From: Ectocarpus siliculosus
Taxonomy: Eukaryota > Sar > Phaeophyceae > Ectocarpales > Ectocarpaceae
Length of the DNA stretch: 48,026 nt
Assembly: GCA_000310025.1 (NCBI GenBank)
Contig: FN649741.1
Location: forward strand, 6,283,613 to 6,331,638
Direction of reading: 5' to 3'
Shown piece after piece: positions 21,901 through 29,760 of the stretch. The translations under genes and the position numbers were made by a program. Below the pieces are notes generated by a model. The model was not told the origin of the DNA. It saw only the letters and a list, made by a program, of their open reading frames with translations, and ran no database searches. How positions within the stretch are numbered: position 1 is the first letter of the stretch; each line of letters starts with the position of its first letter.

Positions 21901-24010
21901 CCCAGCATTGCGAGGATGCTTGTTGGGCCGTTTTCCAGCCGAAGATGAAAGTCCTGCTTGGTCTTTCCTAGCGAGATCCAGAAGCGATTACTCGTTCTAT
22001 CGTACTTGATCTCGATACTTGGCTTCGCCGTCCTTCTTTTGCTAGCGGATGTCAACACCTCATAGCGTTCATCGACGGTGAGTTTTATCTCCGTGGAGAG
22101 GGCTTCCGCCACATGTTCGGGGGTGCTGAATGGCTTGTTCTTGACATCAATATCAAAAGTATACATGTTGCCATCGTTTCCTGGGGCACCAGTCAGTTTT
22201 CCACGCAAGGTGCTCGCCTTGGGGTCAGCCTTGAATGCCACTGTTGAAAGATAGTTCTCTGAACTGAGAAAAGAATGACGACAAACGGAATCATGACGAG
22301 AAGAGTGGCGCACCGCGGTGAGTTACTACATTTTCGTTAGCAATCCATATGTAGTTGAGAAAGAAGAGCGCGCATTCTCAAGGCCTAGTCATCGAGAATG
22401 ACCGAAGTGTACACATAGGCACAACCCACACCAATCAGCATTTCTGGTTGTCAGTTTTGGATGCCAAGCACAGCGCCAAGTCTACTCAGCACGCCAAGCC
22501 CATGCGCTTGGCACGAAACAATCACCTTCTATAGTTGCCCTCATCGAAACGATTGTCCCCTTCATCGTCTTCCGCAAACCAATCAACGACATTGCCCGCT
22601 TCACCCGCCTCGACATTCTTAACCTTCACCCGGCTGCCCATGGTCAAGCAGTTGTATGGAGTCGCGCTGGCAGGATGGGGCAAGAGATAAAGGCATAGGA
22701 AGCTGCATTTGCCTCAGTAGGATTGGTCATCGCCGCCTTCGAGTTACAAAACGGGTGGTTTGTCAATCGCAAAGATCCAGCTCAACACAGCGAATCCCAG
22801 TGGGGCGAGGTCCACCGCAAACAAGTAATGACACTCTGGCGGCGATGACATGTATCACCGAATCCCTCAGAATTCTGTAGTTCCAAGGCAACCGTGGGCC
22901 CCAAAGTGCGATTGCGGAGACCAACCACATTCAAAACTCTCTCAAATTCAAGAATGTCAATGGACTTCCGATTGAGAAAAATGAACGGAATGCACCAAGC
23001 AGGGAGGATACGGTTCGAAATGGCAAGAGCAGCCTGCCACGTCTTGCGGTGAGATATCCCTTCCAGCGCAGACACAAGACCGATGCGTGAGCATGATATG
23101 CTCACGTTCTAAACTTGTCGCGGTTATCCTCAACGGCTTAATTAACGCACGGGCTGGAACATGGAGACCGGCTGAGTGACAGCCCTTTCAACCTCGCCGG
23201 CCGGAGAATAACGGGGATACTTCGGCAATTGTTGGGGCGTTTCTGCCTGTACCTGTCTATTCGCCAGACGCTACTTCCAGGTCAGGGAGGTTGTTCCTTG
23301 GAAGCCTTGGGAAGGGCGTTCATGTTGCCGAGAGGGCGGGGCCAGGCGAGATCTCGGGACAAGACATGCAGATGCTTTGAGTGGTCGTATTTCTGCTAGA
23401 AAAGTCTTATTTCTCGAGAATCCGGCAATACAATACAACCTCACGGAAAATCGGGACCCAAACGCATTGTAAAATCAACTCATTTCACCCGCTCATGCAC
23501 GGTTCGTACCTGACACCTAGAAGAACGAAGTTGCCGCTGCCATGAAGGCTTTCGTTGTTGACGTACACGTCGTGCGCGTGACCAGCGGTTGGGCTCAAGT
23601 GGCACTCATCGGCGATCATGACGAAAAGCTTGTTGTGCTCCGAAAGTGCCCTCTCCTTGAAGTTTTCGAAAATGGGCATGTGCCTGCCCTTCGCTTCATA
23701 CATAATGACGCATGATTCCACCTTGTCCTGTGACACCCATCCACTTTTCGCCAACCTGTTCATTGTCTGGTGCTGTAACGTTAGAAAACAAGGCGTCAGC
23801 AATAAAAATTCAATGCCGCGGTAATCAGAGATGTTCCGATCGCCCAAGACAGCCTGCGTTTTATCGAACAACCGGTCGGCCACCCGCTCCTGGCTCGGCC
23901 ACACGAAAGACTCATCAACGAAGGGTGGGCGCGGCCTTGACAATGACGCCTGGACAGATCCGATGCCACCGCCACCACGGGTTCCCCCGGTGTCGCTACC
24001 GCCGGCGGTC
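15718..24010 (-). CDS. GREB1/TAGT-like permuted SF2 helicase-glycosyltransferase (5' partial)
   Basis: Eight exons on the minus strand (24010-23510, 22263-21462, 21230-20475, 20158-19871, 19668-18870, 18651-18348, 17221-16072, 15960-15718) join in phase with GT-AG introns to at least 1613 residues. Helicase motif II is DECH (134-137), motif V CDKGRTGDTF (from 621), motif VI QELGRLCRYQ (to 662) and Walker A QVGKT (823-827), so motif I comes last: a circularly permuted SF2 helicase. From about 1114 a GT-A glycosyltransferase follows, with WIFTPS, GIGYTRHFI, DDN (1206-1208), GVLGIAR and FWEDIEFN (1363-1370). This order matches GREB1 and related TAGT proteins, suggested to glycosylate hydroxymethyl bases in DNA or, for GREB1, protein. 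Substrate and location are unknown; nuclear action is inferred. Upstream exons remain unresolved. Confidence 0.8.
16072..17221 (-). CDS. GREB1-like gene, TAGT glycosyltransferase core exon
   Basis: This exon carries THFGDHYVIMELP, then GGIGYTRHFIQRWSQANGIP and FIWMLDDNVQLC. DDN replaces the DxD that holds Mn2+ and nucleotide-sugar in GT-A enzymes. GHYGVLGIARHGYG and KRFWEDIEFNHII provide the acceptor-side and catalytic acidic positions. After about residue 1390 a Pro/Arg-rich linker follows, then an unrecognised C-terminal segment (DDIDLDELQRKYEKG, YPTGDLGVVTIDGRSFEI). The donor AAG/GTGAGG is phase 0; reading through gives a stop after eight more codons. Confidence 0.85.
18348..18651 (-). CDS. 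GREB1-like gene, exon entering the glycosyltransferase
   Basis: The acceptor TTGTTCCCAG completes the split Asp codon from the previous exon. It encodes FVAKQPPKAWN, a loop, and KETTRWIFTPSFNR, where a beta-strand followed by PSxxR matches the start of GT-A glycosyltransferase folds. It ends at donor CCCAG/GTAAAA in phase 2, which fits the next exon's phase exactly. Confidence 0.75.
18870..19668 (-). CDS. GREB1-like gene, exon with Walker A
   Basis: After acceptor ATCACGCAG the exon reads AKIGDLHDYCRYRP, then RRLVLSAECQVGKTGAYLHY, a canonical motif I (xGKTxA) that binds ATP phosphates. It then carries a helical stretch with CVCSGQCTPAC (a Cys cluster that may bind a metal) and ends in a short repeat DNSQDNSQDDSQ. 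The donor is CAAG/GTGAGA, phase 1. Motif I after motif VI is the key evidence for a permuted helicase. Confidence 0.85.
19871..20158 (-). CDS. GREB1-like gene, linker exon
   Basis: A 96-codon, phase 0 exon between acceptor GATTCGCAG and donor AAA/GTGAGT. It encodes a mixed helical segment (WWELDEILSDRAQGHP, FRLPTMLITTRVMDIVHNAI) linking motif VI to the Walker A lobe. No catalytic motif is seen. Confidence 0.75.
20475..21230 (-). CDS. GREB1-like gene, exon with motifs V and VI
   Basis: The exon is 252 codons, phase 0 at both ends, acceptor CCACCTCAG and donor AAG/GTGAGT. It carries the second RecA-like lobe. MVVMRVYEKEEQRSMQHCL is an early strand and helix; VPMILILCDKGRTGDTFPHS is motif V and TFEQELGRLCRYQ is motif VI, with the two arginines that act as finger and sensor. 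The Gln-x-x-Gly-Arg-x-x-Arg spacing is conserved. The lobe lies N-terminal to the Walker A exon, which defines the permutation. Confidence 0.85.
21462..22263 (-). CDS. GREB1-like gene, exon with inserted beta-rich domain
   Basis: The acceptor TTTTCTCAG gives SSENYLST, which fits the SATPYNLL-type motif that follows DExH in SF2 helicases, in a divergent form. Residues about 187-300 then form an unfamiliar beta-rich domain (NMYTFDIDVKN, PSIEIKYDRTSNRFWISLG, FHLRLENGPTSILAMLGFD). The helicase resumes with HAGHLLLAEYLFSLVFLSMY, FGEKLDQVCDFDVVAMAEKD. The donor is GAA/GTAAGA in phase 0. The first part of the insert is rich in TPEHVAEAL-like helices and LGF, which recalls ligand- or surface-type jelly-roll proteins, but no family is assigned. 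Confidence 0.8.
23510..24010 (-). CDS. GREB1-like gene, exon with motif II
   Basis: The exon starts after an acceptor ending CATCTGGGCAG, although the frame is open further upstream to 24375, so the start is tentative. It begins with a Gly-rich stretch, then FVWPSQERVADRLFDKTQ and a helicase helix (HQTMNRLAKSGWV). It ends with LFVMIADECHLSP and VYVNNESLHG before NFVLLGV. The donor CAG/GTACGA leaves phase 2. DECH is the Walker B/motif II that coordinates Mg2+ for ATP hydrolysis. Confidence 0.75.
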
Positions 24011-25538
24011 CTGCCCAGATGCGAACAAAAATGCGAGTGAGTTACGAAAAACATTAAAGAACCAAAGTTGCTCGAAGACATGGCTTGTTCCACATGGTTG
24101 GGCGGGATTGGGTCTCCATGACATTGCGCGGGCTCGAGCTCATGGACATCCACATACACAAACCCGATGCCATTATGTGGCATCACCTTCAACAAGGATA
24201 ACTCACCCAACCCTACCACAGTGTAGACATATATATATACACATGCGTATCCTTCGTCTGAACGAACACAGACATGTCGATCGCAGTCGAGGATTCTCCC
24301 CCAGTCACCGTACCAGTACTGACTGGTAGGCGAAACGATTCCATAAGATGGGTTTGTAATCCCCCCGGATTCCACTCAGGAGATATAAAGTGGAGGGTCT
24401 CTGTCTCAAGCCGCCCTCGTAGGTGTCACCATCGTCAACCCATCTGCAAGTAGAAGAATCGACAAGTCGATTCAAAAGCCAGGATCCGCCCTCGAAGATC
24501 GAGCAGCAAGCAAGGCAAACCACTATGCGGGAAATTTCAACCCGTCTAGATGCACCCCCCTTACGCTGCTTTTTAACGTATGATGGTCTTGGCAAAGGTT
24601 CCAATCGGTTACGCGTAGTTCCCGCCAACCGTCTAGCCCACGAAATATTCTGCAAATTTCGACGATGAGCCAACCTTTCTTCGCCTCAAGGCTTACCAAC
24701 AGAAATCGGAGACAGTCTACCTTCGAGCTAGCTCATTTTCTGTTAGTACGAACTCGTGACGTCTTCAAACGTCATAGGTGATCGATCAAATTCCACCACA
24801 GCCAATATGTTGGGATTTTCGTAGTCCGTGATTGGGGACTGCGTAAGGAGGTGTCATGGGGGAGGCTAGCTACTCTCCGAATGAAAGACAGACGTGGTGG
24901 TAACAGAAGATAACTGCACGTGCCTACGAAGGTTACTATTTTGCACGCGCGTTCGGTTTGGAGTGCTTTCATAATCCTCCTTGCGCTTACCACTCTCTCG
25001 TCTCCAAAAATACGGCTATTTGTTGGCAGGCCCTCTCTGTTCCTGGGCGTTTGTTTAAGGAAGGTCATTTGGCTCAAACCTCGTGTTTTGAACGTCATTT
25101 CTTCCATCTCCACCATTATTGCCATCCTTTTTTATTGTTCCCTTTCCTCCTCCTTCGTCACTATCAAACGATTTCCCCTCAGTGCAATCACCATCCTCTT
25201 TTTCGCCTGCCTCACTCCTGCAGAAGCGTTTTCTGCTTTCAATAGCACTGAGACTGACGCATTTTCACTGGTCAGCCGGTTAGCGCGTCCGAAGCAAGTA
25301 ACAAAACCACGTACATATTCGCAGTAGCCCCACCGCCGCTTGATCCCCCGCCACCGCCGCGTCGCGAATGTTGTATGAGCTGATTATCGTCATCAGATCC
25401 GGTGGCGAATCCCGAGAGGCCGCTCTCCCCGCCCCCGCCGTCGTTCCTGTAAATGCGTATTTGTAGGTTTTGTCGTCCAAGGGCTCAACTGGTGCTGCGG
25501 CAGTACGCTTCGTTGGTATAAAAACGGCATCCTGGTGT
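24011..25538 (-). other. Unresolved 5' exons of the GREB1-like gene
   Basis: The first exons are expected here on the minus strand. Candidates are 25538-25305, whose frame (DAVFIPTKRTAAAPVEPL, then DDKTYKYAFTG) ends before a GTACGTGG donor, and a block near 25230-25080 with an acceptor (CGCTTCTGCAG) and an acidic, Gly-rich frame (SEAGEKEDGDCTEG). Phases do not join without extra assumptions. A TA run lies at 24229-24241. No start codon can be chosen. Confidence 0.4.
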
Positions 25539-26154
25539 GGGGGGGGGGGGGGGGGGGGTGTACTCATAGTCGTGCATGCCGTAGTCGTTTGACCATTGAC
25601 CTCGCATCCCTACAAAGCCGGGACGGAGCACGCCGGGTTCTCACCGGACCAGGCTCTCACATCACCAAGCGCGAAGCGCCGTGAGGTATTTGGCGAGTCG
25701 CATGAAGGGTGAGCTGCATCCTGCTAAGGGTGTTCGGCATCTTGTGCTTACTTCCTTGCGTACGGATGACAGCTACGTATGACTTAATTTATTTTCTGGT
25801 GCTTTCACTTCCAGAGACAGCTGTAAGCACTGTGTAACTGCCTCGAGGATGCTTGACCATTTTCACACAACGTGGTGCGATCATCCCCCGTTGCGCGGAG
25901 TGAGGTTTCTCGACCCCGCACAACATGATCTACTCGACCACCACTATGGTTACCGCCAAAAAAAAAAAACGAGGTAAAAAAAAAACCGGTAACCTGGTTG
26001 CCGAGTTCACGAAGTGAATTGGTTTGTTTTACAACGTCGTTGCCAAGCGACGAAAACCCAATCCCGATGGCAAACACCGAGTGGGGGGCTTGTTTTACAA
26101 CGTCGTTGCCAAGCGACGAAAACCCAAACCCCGATGGCAAACACCGGGGGGGGG
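25539..26154. repeat. G-run-bounded 0.6 kb repeat, copy 2
   Basis: The element begins with 20 G at 25539-25558 followed by TGTACTCATAGTCGTGC and ends with a G-run at 26146-26154. On the minus strand its end encodes VNGQTTTACTTM, matching the LINE tail VNGQMTTAS near 47130, and then the C-run. It also holds the GGTTACC/GGTAACC block. Near its other end a 67-bp segment (with TTTTACAACGTCGTTGCCAAGC) is tandemly duplicated, a feature the other copies lack. GCATCCTGGTGT before and GCATCCTCGTGT after may be a target-site duplication. Confidence 0.85.
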
Positions 26155-28613
26155 CATCCTCGTGTTGGGGGTTGGTATAACGACATTGCGACTTCCCAGA
26201 CTCGGCAAGAGCAGCAAGTGGCCACAACATGCGACGAAATCGTCTCTGTCGTTGGACAATTCTCCTTCCGTTGTGACATCAAGTCCTAAAGTTGAAAAAG
26301 GCACAACAACAGGCCTTTTGCTTGCTCCAGGCCTTCACGGTTGCATTGAATCGTGTTGCAAGGTGGTTAGCGACACAAAGAACAAGGTCTTACCCAATTG
26401 CGGTGGGTAGTCATTTTTGCGCCGAATTCGGTTGTATTCGTTATGTATGTGCGGCTCAAGCAAAGGAAATAGCTGTGGATTCACGTCCGGGAGAGGTACA
26501 TGGACAACAAAGGAGTAATGGCTGACAACAGAGTTTTTCTGCCCTTTGAGGACTTAGGTTTAAGGGCACAAAAACATATGGCGGTGTAGCTAATTGAAGG
26601 CCATGCTATGTGCAATGCTATGTCTAATATTCCAGGGCGAACAGGAGCGGAAGGCGATGTTGAGGAAAGCATCGAAGAAAAAACGACAACCGTTTATGCC
26701 ATGTTCAGGGGAGAGTATGGAGAGCGGGTAGCTGCTGAAGAATTGGGACAACTTCCGAGCCGAACAAAGATCAATATCTCCGATGGAGGATGAGAAGATG
26801 CCTGTAAGGCGAGGGACACAACACTTCAATCTTGGCTACGATAGTTCTTTTTCCAGTGGAACTTTTCATGGAAGCGATGGAAACTTGGAAACTTCCACGC
26901 ACGAAAGTCGTGGAAGTTCTCCGCGGTAACTTCCAATGCTTCTATGGAAACTCAATGGCAGTACCTTTCCGCATGCACGAAACAGCAACGGTGTGTGAGC
27001 AAACTTTGTGCATCAGTCAAATACGCTAGATACGTCGTGTTTTAATATATGTCGCGTGCCCATTTGTCAGAACAATGCCGGCAACCGATGCACAATGTCG
27101 ACGGGTCTAGGCATTGGAAACTTATCTATGAGGTACGATACTCTAGTGACCAGGTAGACAGACGTTGTTGTGCCTTTTACGCCCAATACTCTTGGAAAAA
27201 AACGCCAAGCCGGTGTTTAGAGAGATGGCTTCGGTATTGCAATGCCCCGAGCCATCCCTACTGATATCCAAACAAAACGGGCCCGGAGAAACAAGCACCG
27301 CAACGCGAAAAAGACGAAAGGTTTCAATGAAACAGCGCACTTCTTTGAAGGGTAACAGGCCAACGTTCTCTCCTACCCGAACGTATGTAGGACGACGACA
27401 TGGTGGTTGCCAATACTGATGAGAAGGGTTTCGCTCCGGACGTTTGTGCATTGTACGTAATAAATTCTCAACAGGTCCGAGGCCAATCCTTGGTAGCACT
27501 GATTACGTACATGTTCCAAGTTCCAAGAACCGGTCGATAGCGATCCGCCTTAGCAGCGCCTGGATCTTGATGGCGACTTCCACCGTAGTTTTCGCAACGA
27601 CGGATTCCTTGACCTGATGTTGCAATTTTGGCGGAGACCAGGGGAAATCGGGTGCATGATTAGTGAAAGATATTTCGCGAATGGACATTGATCCCCGTAC
27701 TGCTGCCACCGTAAGTCTCTGCCATGCGGGAACCCTGATGTACGTTTCTGCATTTGGTGACCGCGTCCGTGACATCCGCGGTAAAGCCCACCGTGGACGT
27801 CCACAGATGTCCACCAATAATCGACCATGAACGAGTCCAGGCCATGAGGAATTGCCGCTCAAATTCCCAAAAATTCCGTGAGGGCCGCCGTGTGCAGTGA
27901 AGTTATATCACGTTGTTTCCACATCTCATCCATGCTACTTCCGTTCGGCGACAACGTGATGCAATGCGGAAAGGTGTGATTCGGCGAATCACCAGGCACA
28001 ACTGGAGTTCGGGGCTGCATTCATCAATTTGATTCAATTCTCAGTTGATGCCAGTATCATGTGATGTAGTGTCAGAGCCCCGTCCTCGCTGTCTCTCAAT
28101 GGAATGTGAGGTCCTCGGCGTAGCACACGTCAAACGGGAGAACCTCGTTTTTCATATACTAGTCTATCGAACGGTTCAAAACTTACACCGCTGCCGGCGA
28201 GATGGGTCGTACTGTTTCTTCACCAAGCCTGCCTTGCAAAGAAGCAACCGCAATCCGCGCATGTCCAACACTGTGAAGCCCCGTTACTGTCAATAGTGAA
28301 GGCAAAAGGGGCCCTTCCACATTGTTATTTCGTTATTGGGGATTTTTGTGGTGTACTACAGATTGTACCCGCACTTCAGAACTTGGCAGTTAGGAACTGC
28401 ATGCTCAACATTCAAATAATCACAATAACTTGATTCAGCATTCGTGGGTCCGGTGAACCTCAACATCAAAAACATATGGTGACAACTACTGTAGTTGAAC
28501 ATAAGGGAAATAACAACCCCAACCTCTGCCAAACCAGAGCCTCTTACGTGCGGGCGCTATCTGTACGTACTACTCCCGAACTGGGAGTTCAAACTCACCG
28601 GAAGCAGGCCAAA
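26155..28613. other. Intergenic, no gene recognised
   Basis: Frames up to 128 codons exist but none shows a known domain. The longest minus frame at 27862-27503 has a helical KIQALLRRIAIDRF stretch but no other support. The segment directly past the repeat (26161-26304) could be the displaced other half of the exon interrupted by the repeat, because it also opens on the minus strand. Confidence 0.45.
26890..26916 (+). other. Perfect 9-bp inverted repeat
   Basis: ACTTCCACG and CGTGGAAGT surround a nine-base spacer. Further partial copies of GGAAACTTCC and GGAAGT lie within 60 bases on either side, so the local sequence is a cluster of one motif in both orientations. It could be a protein-binding cluster or a decayed palindrome. 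Confidence 0.6.
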
Positions 28614-28668
28614 GGAATGAAAAGAGGGCGGCCCGGAAGCTGGCGAATGGAATGAAAAGAGGGCGGCC
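28614..28668 (+). repeat. Short tandem repeat, 35-bp period
   Basis: GGAATGAAAAGAGGGCGGCC occurs at 28614 and again at 28649, followed by a one-base difference (CGG against AGG). It overlaps the start of the open frame at 28652. Confidence 0.85.
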
Positions 28669-29071
28669 AGGAAAACCAAGCTATCTAACTTCGATAACAA
28701 GACACAATATGATACAGTTACTAAAGGCCAAACACGAAAATTCTACCCCAACAATAATACGAAACGATACGTCGGAGGCATACCCCACCAAAGGTCGGGT
28801 GATTCCGAAGCAACCCCATACCAACACAACTCCGACACGAGGAGAAAGCATCGAAACTACGCAGTCGCCGACGAATTTTAGCGAGACACCGGAGGTTTCC
28901 TGCGAGGGTGAGGGGGTGGCCAGTAAATGGTTCACGAGCAGCATGCTCCGAAGAAAACGAAATCTTCAAGAAACCAAGTCTGTCGCAGGCAAGGAGAACC
29001 TCATTTTCCATGTAGCACGAGCCCCAGCAATACCAACGAAAGTTCGGGAGCATTTCTTTGACACTTCATGA
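28652..29071 (+). CDS. Hypothetical protein, 139 codons
   Basis: The open frame from ATG 28652 to stop is Thr/Ser/Pro/basic-rich with KAKHENSTPTIIRNDTSEAY and SMLRRKRNLQETKSVAGKEN. No signal, transmembrane segment or domain is seen. Its N-terminus falls in a short tandem repeat. Its only support is length in a region of average composition, so it may be chance or part of an unknown transposon. Confidence 0.25.
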   Translation: MKRGRPGKPSYLTSITRHNMIQLLKAKHENSTPTIIRNDTSEAYPTKGRVIPKQPHTNTTPTRGESIETTQSPTNFSETPEVSCEGEGVASKWFTSSMLRRKRNLQETKSVAGKENLIFHVARAPAIPTKVREHFFDTS

Positions 29072-29559
29072 AATCTTTGTCCAAGTATTCAGACGAAAGC
29101 CAGCACGGAAGAAGAGACAAACTCAAGCAGAAAACACACACATATTGACCGAGTTGATTGGGCAAAGACGAACGAATGGTAAGACCCCACAAAAGGCAAG
29201 CCACGAGTTACCAAGAGCGGTTGGAAAGGTGTGAAAAATCGATGGCGGTGGCCAAAATCTAAAAAACATCATAGAAAAAGACGCGAAACATGAAAAATAA
29301 TGGATCGTTGACAACATCCAGCGATCGACCAAAGCAACACGTTCCGAAAGTGCTTAACAAAAGAGACAGAGAAGAGCACACAAACGGATTATCGACTATT
29401 TTCTAGGGCAACACTGGCAACAAGTCGTGTGAAAAAGAGCAGAAAAACATGAAACACCGAGCACGCGCACGGGTTGAAGCGATCCGAGGACGAGATTGCA
29501 GATTGCCAGTAAATCACGGTCCATAAATTGTTGGCCACCCATGGATTGACTTGATCAAC

Positions 29560-29760
29560 ACGTAGATTAGGACCAGGGGAACACGTCCAATGTGGCTCTT
29601 TCGGTGTGTCAAAACCTGGCTGGCTCGATTGACGGAGCGATTGTACGCACACTAGGCATGTAGCAAGTGCACGTCCCAGTCGTTTGGATGTCCTTTGGCG
29701 ACGACGACGACTACCATTTGTGCCCAATCTACGAAATGGTTGTACGCCTCAAACCACCGT
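29560..29760 (-). pseudogene. Gypsy integrase fragment, degenerate
   Basis: On the minus strand around 29690-29580 the sequence reads NDWDVHLLHA, a stop, then CAYNRSVNRAS and HIGRVPL. This lines up with WDVHLRHVEFAYYNSVN...HIRRLPRLPL in the integrase at 2370-2250. It is a short, old fragment of the integrase end, with no neighbouring LTR. The assignment rests on about 40 residues with stops. Confidence 0.5.

Noticed and set aside
22782-23105. Minus-strand frame between the DECH exon and the next exon
   Set aside because: Considered as an additional exon, but the flanking exons join in phase without it, and it lacks a matching acceptor and helicase motif. It could be an intronic insertion.
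23796-24329. Plus-strand frame of 205 codons at 23712-24329
   Set aside because: It is antisense to the DECH exon of the helicase and has no domain.
24920-25327. 135-codon hydrophobic plus-strand frame
   Set aside because: It is antisense to candidate exons of the GREB1-like gene and its hydrophobic look follows from an acidic, Gly-rich opposite strand. No splice or domain support.
25539-25567. Poly-Pro protein start from the G-run
   Set aside because: The run belongs to the end of the repeat; the apparent start codon lies inside the LINE-like tail, so the Met-Ser-Thr-Pro run is not evidence for a gene start.
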